Source of the DNA: Bacteroidales bacterium
Lineage (GTDB): Bacteria; Bacteroidota; Bacteroidia; Bacteroidales; P3
Direction of reading: 5' to 3'
NCBI GenBank assembly: GCA_017647785.1
Contig: JAGCJW010000016.1
Coordinates: 1-41,723, forward strand
Length of the DNA stretch: 41,723 bases
The notes under the pieces are model-generated. The model ran no database searches. It worked only from the letters and a program-made list of their open reading frames with translations, and was not told where the DNA came from. The position numbers were made by a program, and so were the translations under genes. Below are positions 7,770 to 16,604 of the stretch, piece by piece (the stretch's first letter is position 1; each line of letters opens with the position of its first letter).

Positions 7770-8399
7770 ATGCAAAGATACGACATTTTCAACAAACACA
7801 ACAACATTTGTATAATAAATGATTGTTTTGACAAAAAAAACTTCCCTCAAAGAGAAGTAATAGAGTGCGATAAATCAAGCATAAACTCTATGAATTTTGC
7901 ACCTTTTTTCAGCGATAGTTGCAAAAAAAACATCTTAATTGTCATTAAAAATGATGTAGATTTTGAATATGCTTTCAAAAAAATCATAGAAAAGCTAATT
8001 TTTGTTCCTGCCGCTGGTGGTTTAGTCAAAAATGAAAAGGGAGAATACTTGTTTATTTACAGAAATAAACACTGGGATTTGCCTAAAGGACATCAAGAAA
8101 AGGGTGAAGATATTGAATTGACTGCTGTAAGAGAGGTTGAAGAAGAAACAGGGTTGAAAAATATTACACTAAAAGATAAGTTAGATATTACATATCATAC
8201 TTATATGAGAGATGGAAAAAGAGAATTAAAGGTTACTCATTGGTATAATATGGTGTCTAATAGTAATGAAAAACTAACTCCTCAATCAGAAGAGGGAATT
8301 GACAGAGTGGAATGGTTAAGTAAAGAGTCTATTAAAATGAATAAAGACAATATCTTCCCTTCTCTTTATCATTTTTTAGAAAAAGCTATAAACCTATAA
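7770..8399 (+). CDS. NUDIX hydrolase
   Basis: This 209-aa protein has a complete Nudix box (G-HQEKG-E-x7-REVEEETGL, about residues 109-131), the Mg2+-binding motif of enzymes that cleave nucleoside diphosphate derivatives. The C-terminal half is a normal NUDIX fold (WDLPKGH ... VEWLSKE). The N-terminal 85 residues (MQRYDIFNKHNNICIIND...) are a separate small domain seen in Bacteroidetes members. ATG 7770 was chosen over the longer open frame, which would run into pyrE. An internal ATG at 7890 is a shorter option. The substrate cannot be told from the sequence. Confidence 0.85.
   Translation: MQRYDIFNKHNNICIINDCFDKKNFPQREVIECDKSSINSMNFAPFFSDSCKKNILIVIKNDVDFEYAFKKIIEKLIFVPAAGGLVKNEKGEYLFIYRNKHWDLPKGHQEKGEDIELTAVREVEEETGLKNITLKDKLDITYHTYMRDGKRELKVTHWYNMVSNSNEKLTPQSEEGIDRVEWLSKESIKMNKDNIFPSLYHFLEKAINL
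7773..7804 (-). promoter_or_regulatory. pyrE promoter inside the start of the NUDIX gene
   Basis: On the minus strand TATCTTTG (7773-7780) fits TAnnTTTG exactly, with TTG triplets at 7799-7801 and 7802-7804 as -33 candidates. It overlaps the first codons of the divergent gene. Confidence 0.6.
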
Positions 8400-8420
8400 A
8401 TTAAAACAAAGTTTTAAAAT

Positions 8421-8460
8421 ACTGAAACGAAGAAAGATTTTTTTAATTCTTCGTTTCAGT
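8421..8460. terminator. Convergent terminator between the NUDIX gene and lysC
   Basis: A perfect 14-bp stem ACTGAAACGAAGAA/TTCTTCGTTTCAGT (8421-8434 with 8447-8460) lies between the two convergent stops. T-runs after the arms are weak, so it may serve both directions moderately. Confidence 0.65.
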
Positions 8461-8476
8461 AAATTTATTCTTGATT

Positions 8477-9763
8477 TTATTCTGCGTTAGGTTCAATTAG
8501 ACATTGCAGGGTTACTCTGTTTTTTTGTTCTATGAGAATTCTGCCCTTTTTATTGATATTTACTATTGATTCTTCATCATAATGCCTTATGGTAATAAGC
8601 TGTAGGTTATTATTATACTTGACATTATAAGATTGTTGCAGTCTTTCTATCAATCGTGGTAAGATATAGTCATTTTGTTCAAAGCAAACAGAGAATGTTA
8701 ATGCCGAATTTTGTATTAGATTAACCTTTACACCAAAATAAGATAGTTCTGAAAATATGTTAGCTAAGTTATCCTCTGCAATGAAAGAGAAATCCTTTGC
8801 AGAAACCGAAAGAAGGGTTTGTTTGTCTTTGAAAATGTAGTTTGGAATTAATGGTTTTACTTCATCACAATGTGTTATTACACTTCCTTGCTTGTTTACA
8901 TCAACAAAAGATTTCACATAAAGAGGAATAGACTTATTTTCTAATGGTTTTATAGTCTTTGGGTGAATTACAGAGGCTCCGTAATAAGACAATTCTATTG
9001 CTTCACGATAAGGAACTGTTTCTAACTTTTGAGCATTAGGCATTCGCTTTGGGTCGGCTGACATAAGCCCATCAACATCTTTCCATATAGTCAAAGAATT
9101 TGCGTTTGCACAATAAGCAAGTATTGCTGCAGAATAATCAGAGCCTTCTCTACCAAGCGTTGTTGTGTATCCTTCACGAGTAGAGCCTATAAAACCTTGA
9201 GTAATTATCAAATCTGTTTCCAAAAACAATATTTTAAATTTTTCTTCTACTGCTTTCTCTGTTTGTTTCCAATCTACTTGAGCTCCTCTGTAAGAATTGT
9301 CTGTTTTTATTAACTCTTGAGCTGGAACAAGTCTATGATTCAAATCTAAACTTGTCATATATAATGAAATTATTGCCGTAGAGAGTCTTTCACCATAAGA
9401 GACTATTTTGTCGTAAAGGAAATCATAATCATTAGGATTTAATCCAAAAAGAACTTGTTTTAGTTCATCAAAAATACTCTCTAACATATTGAGAGCAATA
9501 TCTATGCAAGCATTATTTTCAAACAAGTCTTGAATGATTGACTTATGATAATTTTTGCTCAACAAAAACTCCTCTTCATTGAATTTGTTGTAACGATGCC
9601 ACAAATCTACTATTTTCTCCAAAGAATTTGTTGTTTTACCCATTGCAGAGACTACAACTATTTTAAGTTTTTCTTCTCTTTGTAAAATAGAAATAACATT
9701 TCTAACGGCAGAAGCGCTATTAACTGAAGCTCCTCCAAATTTTTCTACATAAACCTCAAGCAT
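8477..9763 (-). CDS. lysC: Aspartate kinase
   Basis: This 428-aa enzyme phosphorylates L-aspartate, the first step toward lysine, threonine, methionine and diaminopimelate. The catalytic N-terminal domain shows KFGGASV (residues 8-14), 'VVVSAMGKTTN', the nucleotide-binding 'GREGSDYSAA' and 'DVDGLMSADPKR'. The C-terminal third should hold ACT regulatory domains. They are recognisable ('LLSVSAKDFSFIAEDNLANI') but diverged, so feedback control cannot be predicted. It stands alone and is divergent from ftsX; TATTTTTG at 9793-9800 (minus strand) is a good -7 candidate. Fusion to homoserine dehydrogenase is absent. Confidence 0.92.
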   Translation of the reverse strand: MLEVYVEKFGGASVNSASAVRNVISILQREEKLKIVVVSAMGKTTNSLEKIVDLWHRYNKFNEEEFLLSKNYHKSIIQDLFENNACIDIALNMLESIFDELKQVLFGLNPNDYDFLYDKIVSYGERLSTAIISLYMTSLDLNHRLVPAQELIKTDNSYRGAQVDWKQTEKAVEEKFKILFLETDLIITQGFIGSTREGYTTTLGREGSDYSAAILAYCANANSLTIWKDVDGLMSADPKRMPNAQKLETVPYREAIELSYYGASVIHPKTIKPLENKSIPLYVKSFVDVNKQGSVITHCDEVKPLIPNYIFKDKQTLLSVSAKDFSFIAEDNLANIFSELSYFGVKVNLIQNSALTFSVCFEQNDYILPRLIERLQQSYNVKYNNNLQLITIRHYDEESIVNINKKGRILIEQKNRVTLQCLIEPNAE

Positions 9764-9792
9764 AAAATGAGTATTAAGTTGTTTTCAAGTTA

Positions 9793-9840
9793 CAAAAATA
9801 AGTATTTTTGAGTTTATTTCAGTCTTTTTATGTATTTTTG
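9793..9840. promoter_or_regulatory. Divergent promoters of lysC and ftsX
   Basis: Minus strand: TATTTTTG at 9793-9800 for lysC. Plus strand: TATTTTTG at 9833-9840 for ftsX, with a second copy at 9803-9810 whose TTTG could act as a -33 element (22-nt spacing). All fit TAnnTTTG. Confidence 0.55.
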
Positions 9841-9862
9841 CCACAAAATACGAAATAAAACA

Positions 9863-10741
9863 ATGAGCAATAATCATAACAACAAATCTCACGGTTTATG
9901 GAGTGCGAGTTTTTCAACTACATTAAGCATTTCATTAGTAATGTTCCTACTTGGTTTTATATTTCTTTTCATTTATCATGCTTATAGCGTTTCAAATGAA
10001 ATTAAAGAACAAGTTTCATTTACTGTTTATTTGAATTCAGGAACAACTGCTGAAGACGCAGCTAATTTAGAACAAGAAATAAGACAAAACTCCAAAGTAA
10101 AATCTACTAAATATATTTCTCCTGAAGAAGCCGCTCAAATGATGAATAAAATAATGGGCGACAATCACTTAGTAGTTTTAGATAGCGTTAACCCTTATCA
10201 ACCTTCTATAGAGGTAAATCTTAAAGCTCAATCATTAAACATTTCTGAAATTAGACAATTTATCTTAAACGTAGAATCAAAAGACATTGTTGATGTTGTG
10301 GATTACAGACACGATTTAATAACTGATATAAACGACATAATTTATAACATAAGTGCATTTATATTTGTGTTATTCTTATGCTTGTTGTTTATTGCTATCA
10401 CTTTGATTAACCACACGATACGCCTTTCAATAAGAAACAAAAGATTGCAAATACGTTCGATGGAGTTAGTTGGTGCAAAACCAAGTTTCATAAGACGTCC
10501 TTTCATTGCAAAAGGATTTACACTTGGATTAAGTGGAAGTATAATTGCAGATGTACTTTTAGCGGGTGTATTATTCTGGGCTTATTCAAGCATTTCAGGA
10601 CTTAATATTTTAGAACACATAAAAGTTTACATAATAATTGGAGCTGCAATAATAATATTAGGAACTCTTCTTACCCTAATATTTACAAGCAATTCTATTA
10701 GAAGAAGTATGAATTTAAAAAGTCATAAACTTTACGAATAA
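9863..10741 (+). CDS. ftsX: Cell division protein FtsX
   Basis: This 292-aa inner-membrane permease-like protein pairs with the ATPase FtsE and controls peptidoglycan hydrolases at the septum. There is one N-terminal membrane segment (about 20-42). An extracytoplasmic domain (about 45-160, with 'VSFTVYLNSGTTAEDAANLE') follows, then three more membrane segments (about 167-190, 215-240, 255-280). The cytoplasmic loop 'RLQIRSMELVGAKPSFIRRP' is the typical FtsX coupling region. The upstream open frame to 9830 overlaps the promoter, so ATG 9863 (MSNNHNN) is preferred. It leads an operon with DUF3098, uppP and truB. No ftsE lies in the window. Confidence 0.92.
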   Translation: MSNNHNNKSHGLWSASFSTTLSISLVMFLLGFIFLFIYHAYSVSNEIKEQVSFTVYLNSGTTAEDAANLEQEIRQNSKVKSTKYISPEEAAQMMNKIMGDNHLVVLDSVNPYQPSIEVNLKAQSLNISEIRQFILNVESKDIVDVVDYRHDLITDINDIIYNISAFIFVLFLCLLFIAITLINHTIRLSIRNKRLQIRSMELVGAKPSFIRRPFIAKGFTLGLSGSIIADVLLAGVLFWAYSSISGLNILEHIKVYIIIGAAIIILGTLLTLIFTSNSIRRSMNLKSHKLYE

Positions 10742-10750
10742 ACAAAGAAA

Positions 10751-10993
10751 ATGAAAAATAATTCTGAAGAACAACAAAACTTTGCTTTCGGAAAGCAAAA
10801 CTATATTTGGATGATAATAGGAGTAGCAGTTATCATATTAGGTTATATCTTGCTTTCAGGAGGAGGAAGCGATGACCCAGACAAATTTAACTATGCTCTT
10901 TTCAATACAAGACGCTTATTAATCGCTCCATTGCTTATCGTTGGAGGATTAGTTATAGAGGTGTATGCAATAATGAAAAAATCCAAAGAATAG
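10751..10993 (+). CDS. DUF3098 small membrane protein
   Basis: This 80-aa protein has two membrane segments (about 18-36 and 57-75) joined by a short loop (GGGSDDPDKFNYALFNTRR). It matches DUF3098, a Bacteroidetes family of unknown function regularly found between ftsX and uppP. It starts 9 nt after ftsX and ends 3 nt before uppP, so it belongs to that envelope operon. Confidence 0.85.
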   Translation: MKNNSEEQQNFAFGKQNYIWMIIGVAVIILGYILLSGGGSDDPDKFNYALFNTRRLLIAPLLIVGGLVIEVYAIMKKSKE

Positions 10994-10996
10994 AAA

Positions 10997-11791
10997 ATGG
11001 AAATCTTTCAAGCAATCATTATAGCCATAGTAGAAGGACTTACAGAGTTTCTTCCTGTTTCTTCAACAGGGCACATGATAATCACTCAAGGTGTACTTGG
11101 AATGGAAAGTACAGATTTCGTAAAATTATTTACAATCTGCATTCAATTTGGTGCTATTCTTTCTGTACTTGTTATCTATTGGAAAAGATTTTTCCAAACC
11201 ATGAATTTCTATTGGAAGCTTTTAGTAGCTTTTCTTCCTGCTGCAATCATAGGATTTCTTGCAGGAGATTACATAGATGCAGTTTTAGAAAACGTATGGG
11301 TTGTTTCCATTATGCTAATCATAGGAGGAGTATTTATGCTCTTTGTAGATAAATGGTTTAACAAGCCTGCAGAAAATCAGACTATAACTTACAAAAAGAG
11401 TTTCCTTATAGGACTTGCTCAATGTATCGCAATGATACCAGGAGTCAGTCGCTCAATGGCAACAATAGTTGGAGGTATGACACAAAAGCTTTCAAGAGAA
11501 ACAGCAGCAGAATTTTCTTTCTTCTTGGCTGTTCCTACTATGCTTGCAGCCTCAGGATACAAACTACTACAAGCCTTATTAGAACCAAGTGGAGTGCAAA
11601 TGCTAACAGACAACTTAGTTCCTTTGATTGTAGGTAATGTTGTGGCTTTCATTGTTGCGATATTGGCAATTAAATTCTTTATAAGTTTCCTTACAAAACA
11701 CGGATTCAAAGCATTTGGTTATTATAGAATAATTATAGGTTCACTAATAATCGTTCTTATGCTTTGCGGTGTAAATCTTTCTGTAGCTTAA
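10997..11791 (+). CDS. uppP: Undecaprenyl-diphosphate phosphatase
   Basis: This 264-aa polytopic membrane enzyme recycles undecaprenyl pyrophosphate to the monophosphate carrier used for peptidoglycan and surface glycans. The two signature stretches are present: '[16 protein letters not shown]' near the N-terminus and '[10 protein letters not shown]' in the middle, holding the catalytic Glu/Ser/His/Arg set of the BacA family. Its length is typical. Its stop overlaps the truB start (TAATG). Confidence 0.95.
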   Translation: MEIFQAIIIAIVEGLTEFLPVSSTGHMIITQGVLGMESTDFVKLFTICIQFGAILSVLVIYWKRFFQTMNFYWKLLVAFLPAAIIGFLAGDYIDAVLENVWVVSIMLIIGGVFMLFVDKWFNKPAENQTITYKKSFLIGLAQCIAMIPGVSRSMATIVGGMTQKLSRETAAEFSFFLAVPTMLAASGYKLLQALLEPSGVQMLTDNLVPLIVGNVVAFIVAILAIKFFISFLTKHGFKAFGYYRIIIGSLIIVLMLCGVNLSVA

Positions 11792-12480
11792 TGATTGATT
11801 TAGAAAAAGGGGGAGTAATTCTTCTAAACAAACCTTACGAGTGGACTTCGTTTCAAGCAGTAAATAAGGTTAAATATTTATTAAAACACTATTACGACTT
11901 AAAGAAAGTAAAGATTGGGCATGCAGGAACGTTAGACCCTTTGGCTACAGGCTTGCTTATTCTTTGCATTGGTAAGTACACAAAAAAGATTGAGGAGTAT
12001 CAAGCTCAAGAAAAGGAATATACAGGAACGTTTTACCTTGGTGCAACAACTCCTTGTTTTGATAAGGAAAAAGAAATCGATAACTACTACCCTACTGAGC
12101 ATATAACAGAGGAAGATATTTACAAGGCAGCAGAGCATTTCTTAGGAGAGCAAGAACAAGTACCGCCTGTGTTTTCAGCATTGAAAGTAAACGGAGTGAG
12201 AGCCTACGCCTTTGCAAGAGAAAATAAAGACGTAGAATTGAAATCTCGTAAAATCACAATCAAAGAGTTTGAAATCACTCGCATAAACATGCCAGAGGTA
12301 GATTTTAGGATAGTTTGCTCAAAAGGAACCTACATAAGAAGCATCGCAAGAGACTTCGGCAGTTATCTAAATTCAGGAGCCTACCTAACAGCCCTTTGCC
12401 GTACAAGAATAGGCGACTACAAACTAAGCGATGCACAAACAATAGAAGAAATCTCTTCAGAATACAACAAAGGCGAGTAG
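11791..12480 (+). CDS. truB: tRNA pseudouridine(55) synthase
   Basis: This 229-aa enzyme converts U55 of the tRNA T-loop to pseudouridine. The motif [12 protein letters not shown] contains the catalytic Asp at residue 49; '[14 protein letters not shown]' and '[13 protein letters not shown]' are further family motifs. The C-terminal PUA-like extension of longer TruB proteins is short, as is common in Bacteroidetes. ATG 11791 overlaps the uppP stop by one base, pointing to translational coupling; the longer open frame (to 11764) lies within uppP. Its last 12 bases form one arm of a terminator. Confidence 0.95.
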   Translation: MIDLEKGGVILLNKPYEWTSFQAVNKVKYLLKHYYDLKKVKIGHAGTLDPLATGLLILCIGKYTKKIEEYQAQEKEYTGTFYLGATTPCFDKEKEIDNYYPTEHITEEDIYKAAEHFLGEQEQVPPVFSALKVNGVRAYAFARENKDVELKSRKITIKEFEITRINMPEVDFRIVCSKGTYIRSIARDFGSYLNSGAYLTALCRTRIGDYKLSDAQTIEEISSEYNKGE

Positions 12481-12497
12481 TGATTTACTCGCCTTTT
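12469..12497. terminator. Terminator shared by the convergent truB and nuclease-like genes
   Basis: An 11-bp stem AAAGGCGAGTA/TACTCGCCTTT (12469-12479 with 12486-12496) with a 6-nt loop. The left arm is inside the truB coding end and the right arm inside the coding end of the opposite gene, so both stop codons lie within the hairpin. Confidence 0.75.
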
Positions 12498-14212
12498 AAC
12501 CACTTAGCTATATCATTCTTTTTATTAAAGGGTAATCTCCTTAAGTAAGCATCAAAATCTGAAATCGGTTCTATAGCATAACTTCCGTCATTTTGATCTT
12601 TTGCATATAATATAAGATATTCATCAATTAGTCTAAATAATTCTTTATTTCTTATTTTATCATCATAAAGATACAATGTATTTATTGAAACTGGAATTAT
12701 TGGCATGCACGCAACATCTTTAAGTTCAATCTCTTCTCTTTTCTTAATTTCCTCATAGAACCACTTATTCAATATTGACATTAAGCCTGGTTGTAAAAAA
12801 CGCACATCTTCAAATACAATAATTGGATAATAAGCAACTTGATCAGGTATGCCATTATCCCATTGAAAAGTGTAATCTTCAATAGAATCAATATGATTAA
12901 TTATTTGACCTATACCTATAGGCTCTGTATCTTTCTTAAATTCTTTTCTAGCAGAATCTATATTACGTGTTTTTAATACAATCTTTTCATGAAGTTCATC
13001 TAACAACCTATCATAATCAGCATGATCTCTAATTTCTCCATTCATTTTTATAGCTTTGCATTCCATAATCAACAATTCTCCGTTAGGATAACGAGCATAA
13101 AAATCAGGTTCATGCCTATCTTCTTTTTCATTATGTATATTTCTTGCAGGCCAAGTAACAACATTATCATTAAGACATTTAAAAAATGTTTCTCTAAACA
13201 ACACTTTCTCAACAAAGTCCTTGTTATAGTCAAAGTAACCAATGCTACCTTTTTTACCATTAATTAATGGCATGAAATCAAAATACAAACTATTATACAA
13301 ACGTTCACATAAGAATTGATTATTGATAACAATAACACCTGAACCATCTTTTAGTTTTATAAATGGTTTTGAACGAAATTGCCTATAATCGGTATTAACT
13401 TTTTCTATCGAGATATAATCATCTTCATTTATACACAAACTTTCTATTAATGTTTCTGAAAAAAGTCCTGTTTCATCATTTAACATCATATTCCATAATG
13501 GGACAATCGGAACACCTGTTTGATTATTCTTAAAATATTCGTCTGTCTTTTTTGTCAACCAAAGTATTGTAGCATAATATTGCTTCCAAGAAGTTATTCC
13601 CCATTTAGACAACAACACATCTGACGCTCTTGACATAACTTCATTTTGAGGAATGAAATTTACTAATTTATAAAAATAATACATTTGACTTTGCATTATT
13701 TCATTATAAGCATAGTAATTGCTATCATTATTTAGAAAATTATTTAGAAAAATCAATTCATCAATTTCTTTTTTTGTTTTTTTCTTAAAACTAAATATTT
13801 TCTCATTAATTGCAAGTATAACCTTAAACAAATAAAATTCCTCATCTTCTTCTGGCATTGTATTTGAATATTCTTCAACTGGAATTGAAAATATCAATCG
13901 CCATAATTCAAGAGCCGTCCTATAAGTTGAAACAATAATTGTATCATATTTATTTAAACCGATTTTATTATAATAATTATCAAATACCTTGTTTAAATAT
14001 ACAATATGCTTTTGACTTTTTTCTGAAAAAAAAGTTTTTCCATGATTAGGTATTTCAAAGTTACCATAATGATGAGTCAGCACTGCCGCCATTTTAATAA
14101 GATTTGTACGATTGTATCTTTTCAAAATAGATATAATATCAAGTTTTTTATTTTCATTAAAAAAACTAGTATATTCAAGTACTTGTTTTAATCCATAAGT
14201 ATCTCTTTTCAT
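12485..14212 (-). CDS. Unknown protein with a PD-(D/E)XK nuclease-like motif
   Basis: I do not recognise this 575-aa family. It has no signal peptide or membrane segment. In the C-terminal half, EPDFYARY (Asp370) followed by ELLIMECKA (Glu384-x-Lys386) fits the D...ExK active-site pattern of the PD-(D/E)XK phosphodiesterase superfamily, which includes restriction enzymes and other DNA-processing proteins. The first 350 residues are helical, Asn/Lys/Ile-rich and without recognisable motifs. It stands alone between housekeeping genes truB and dnaK, with a plausible own promoter (TAAATTTG, 14290-14297). That fits a solitary accessory or defence gene, but no methylase, helicase or partner is next to it. 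Confidence 0.7.
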   Translation of the reverse strand: MKRDTYGLKQVLEYTSFFNENKKLDIISILKRYNRTNLIKMAAVLTHHYGNFEIPNHGKTFFSEKSQKHIVYLNKVFDNYYNKIGLNKYDTIIVSTYRTALELWRLIFSIPVEEYSNTMPEEDEEFYLFKVILAINEKIFSFKKKTKKEIDELIFLNNFLNNDSNYYAYNEIMQSQMYYFYKLVNFIPQNEVMSRASDVLLSKWGITSWKQYYATILWLTKKTDEYFKNNQTGVPIVPLWNMMLNDETGLFSETLIESLCINEDDYISIEKVNTDYRQFRSKPFIKLKDGSGVIVINNQFLCERLYNSLYFDFMPLINGKKGSIGYFDYNKDFVEKVLFRETFFKCLNDNVVTWPARNIHNEKEDRHEPDFYARYPNGELLIMECKAIKMNGEIRDHADYDRLLDELHEKIVLKTRNIDSARKEFKKDTEPIGIGQIINHIDSIEDYTFQWDNGIPDQVAYYPIIVFEDVRFLQPGLMSILNKWFYEEIKKREEIELKDVACMPIIPVSINTLYLYDDKIRNKELFRLIDEYLILYAKDQNDGSYAIEPISDFDAYLRRLPFNKKNDIAKWLKGE

Positions 14213-14289
14213 AAAATAACAATATTAATAGTATACTCAAGTTTTTAGCTTTACAGCATCAGCTACATATTTTCAATCTTTCTCACAAA

Positions 14290-14322
14290 CAAATTTACAA
14301 ATAATTTTTCTTTTGTTTGCAA
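14290..14322 (-). promoter_or_regulatory. Promoter of the nuclease-like gene
   Basis: Minus strand: TAAATTTG (14290-14297) fits TAnnTTTG, with TTG (14320-14322) 22 nt upstream as a -33 candidate. The start codon is about 78 nt downstream. Confidence 0.45.
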
Positions 14323-14329
14323 GAGGTAG

Positions 14330-14438
14330 AAAAACTCTAAGACTTAGATTTTTTTTTCTTAGCTTTATTTTATTTTTTCTTAGAGTTTTTTTCTTAAAAA
14401 GAAATACACGCAACAGAACTAGCCTATTGCGTGTATTT
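14330..14438 (-). terminator. Tandem terminators after dnaK
   Basis: The first hairpin pairs 14427-14438 with 14402-14413 (AAATACACGCAA/TTGCGTGTATTT), followed on the minus strand by CTTTTTAAG. A second, looser hairpin pairs 14379-14390 with 14330-14341 (AAAAACTCTAAG/CTTAGAGTTTTT). Both act in the dnaK direction. Confidence 0.7.
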
Positions 14439-14464
14439 AATTTTTGTTTTATTGTTTCCTCTAA

Positions 14465-16360
14465 CTATTTCACCTCTTCAAAGTCTGCGTCTGTTACTTC
14501 GCCGTCTTGATTGTCGTTAGGGTTTGATTGGTTTTGTGGTTGTTCTTGTTGTGCTCCGCCTTGTTGTGAGTACATATCTGCTGAGGCTGCTTGGAATACT
14601 GCGTTTAGTTTTTCGCTTGCTGCGTCTATTGCAGGTATGTTTCTTGATGCGTGTGCGTCTTTTAGTTCTTTTAAGGCGCTTTCTATTTCTGATTTTTTGT
14701 CAGCTGGTAGTTTGTCTCCGTTTTCTTTTAGCGCTTTTTCAACTTGGAATATCATTGCATCTGCTCCGTTGATTTTGTCTGCTTCTTCTTTCAATTTCTT
14801 GTCTGCTTCTGCATTTGCTTCTGCTTCTGCTTTCATTCTCTTGATTTCTTCTTCGCTCAATCCGCTTGATGCTTCTATTCTGATTGATTGTTCTTTGTTA
14901 GTTGCTTTGTCTTTTGCTGACACATTCAATATTCCGTTTGCGTCTATGTCGAATGTTACTTCGATTTGTGGAACTCCTCTTTGTGCTGGTGGTATTCCAT
15001 CTAATATAAAGCGTCCTATTGTTTTGTTGTCTGTTGCTCTTGTTCTTTCTCCTTGTAGAACGTGAATTTCAACAGAAGGTTGGTTGTCTTGTGCTGTTGA
15101 GAAGACTTGTGATTTCTTTGTAGGGATTGTAGTGTTTGCCTCTATTAATTTTGTCATAACGCCACCTAAGGTTTCAATTCCTAATGATAGTGGTGTAACA
15201 TCAAGTAATAATACGTCTTTTACTTCTCCTGTTAATACTCCTCCTTGGATTGCTGCTCCAACTGCTACTACTTCGTCTGGGTTTACTCCTTTTGATGGTG
15301 TTTTTCCAAAGAATTGTTCTACTATTTGTTGAATTGCTGGTATTCTTGTGCTACCTCCTACTAGGATTACTTCGTTGATTTGGCTCTTATCTAATCCTGC
15401 GTCTGCTAATGCTTTTTTACAAGGTTCGATTGTTGCTTTTATCAAGTCATCACATAGTTGTTCAAATTTTGCTCTTGAAAGTGTTCTAACTAAGTGTTGA
15501 GGAACACCATCAATTGGCATGATATAAGGTAGGTTTATTTCAGTTGTTGTAGATGAAGATAATTCTATTTTTGCTTTTTCTGCTGCTTCTTTCAAACGTT
15601 GTAAAGCCATTGGATCTTTTCTTAAATCAACGTTGAAATCATTCATAAATTCTTGTGCTAACCAATCGATAATTCTTTTATCGAAATCGTCTCCTCCAAG
15701 GTGTGTATCACCGTTTGTTGACTTTACTTCAAATACTCCGTCTCCAAGTTCCAAGATTGAAATATCGAATGTACCTCCTCCTAAGTCAAATACTGCTATG
15801 TTTGAATCTGAATCTTTTTTATCTAATCCGTATGCCAAAGCTGCTGCTGTTGGTTCATTGATAATTCTTCTTACTTTCAATCCTGCGATTTCTCCTGCTT
15901 CTTTTGTTGATTGGCGTTGTGCGTCATTAAAGTATGCAGGTACTGTGATAACTGCTTCTGTTACTTCTTGTCCAAGGTAATCTTCTGCTGTTTTTTTCAT
16001 TTTTTGAAGAATAATTGCAGAGATTTCTTGTGGAGAATATAATCTTCCGTCTATATCTACTCTTGGAGTATTGTTATCTCCTTTTACTACTTTGTAAGGA
16101 ACGCTTGAAACCTCATCTGCAACTCTGTCAAACGACTCTCCCATAAATCTTTTAATAGAATAAACTGTGTTATGAGGGTTTGTGATTGCTTGACGTTTAG
16201 CTGGATCTCCTACTTTTCTTTCTCCTGATGAAACAAAACCTACTACAGATGGTGTTGTTCTTCTTCCTTCACTGTTTGCTATAACAACAGGTTCATTTCC
16301 TTCCATTACAGACACACAACTATTAGTTGTACCTAAGTCTATACCAATTATTTTTCCCAT
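14465..16360 (-). CDS. dnaK: Chaperone DnaK (Hsp70)
   Basis: This 631-aa, full-length Hsp70 binds exposed hydrophobic peptides in an ATP-driven cycle with DnaJ and GrpE. The nucleotide-binding domain starts [13 protein letters not shown] and holds '[13 protein letters not shown]' and '[11 protein letters not shown]'. The substrate domain follows the '[15 protein letters not shown]' linker. A helical lid and a Gln/Asn-rich tail end in the usual acidic motif (DADFEEVK). It is monocistronic: terminators flank it on both sides, and neither dnaJ nor grpE is in the window. I found no CIRCE inverted repeat upstream. Confidence 0.98.
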   Translation of the reverse strand: MGKIIGIDLGTTNSCVSVMEGNEPVVIANSEGRRTTPSVVGFVSSGERKVGDPAKRQAITNPHNTVYSIKRFMGESFDRVADEVSSVPYKVVKGDNNTPRVDIDGRLYSPQEISAIILQKMKKTAEDYLGQEVTEAVITVPAYFNDAQRQSTKEAGEIAGLKVRRIINEPTAAALAYGLDKKDSDSNIAVFDLGGGTFDISILELGDGVFEVKSTNGDTHLGGDDFDKRIIDWLAQEFMNDFNVDLRKDPMALQRLKEAAEKAKIELSSSTTTEINLPYIMPIDGVPQHLVRTLSRAKFEQLCDDLIKATIEPCKKALADAGLDKSQINEVILVGGSTRIPAIQQIVEQFFGKTPSKGVNPDEVVAVGAAIQGGVLTGEVKDVLLLDVTPLSLGIETLGGVMTKLIEANTTIPTKKSQVFSTAQDNQPSVEIHVLQGERTRATDNKTIGRFILDGIPPAQRGVPQIEVTFDIDANGILNVSAKDKATNKEQSIRIEASSGLSEEEIKRMKAEAEANAEADKKLKEEADKINGADAMIFQVEKALKENGDKLPADKKSEIESALKELKDAHASRNIPAIDAASEKLNAVFQAASADMYSQQGGAQQEQPQNQSNPNDNQDGEVTDADFEEVK

Positions 16361-16443
16361 ATTATTGATTGTTTATTTGTTTATATTTCTTAATTATTGT
16401 TTTCTGCCTATTATATATCAAATTTTGTGCCAAAATTGTTCAA

Positions 16444-16577
16444 AAACAAAAAAGATGACAAAATGTCATCTTTTAAATATATTTACTGACAAATGATTAG
16501 TAAATCTTTTTATATATAACCATAATGACAAAAAAATTAAATAAAAAAGGCATTCAAAACAATAAATCTTGAATGCC
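16444..16577 (-). terminator. Two terminators between the GLUG-type cargo gene and dnaK
   Basis: In minus-strand order the first stem GGCATTCAA/TTGAATGCC (16569-16577 with 16549-16557) is followed by TTTTTTA. The second stem AAAAGATGACA/TGTCATCTTTT (16464-16474 with 16450-16460) is followed by TTG and more T. They insulate dnaK from the upstream surface-protein operon. The dnaK promoter should lie in 16361-16440, but no clear TAnnTTTG is visible there. Confidence 0.75.
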
Positions 16578-16604
16578 CTATATTAATTTAAAGTTATATT
16601 AAAC

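Noticed and set aside
14511..15980. Open frames on the plus strand opposite dnaK
   Set aside because: They are shadows of the biased codon use of dnaK; they have no family signature, promoter or ribosome site.
16361..16440. CIRCE or heat-shock promoter for dnaK
   Set aside because: No inverted repeat of the TTAGCACTC type and no clear consensus were found; only AT-rich sequence is visible.
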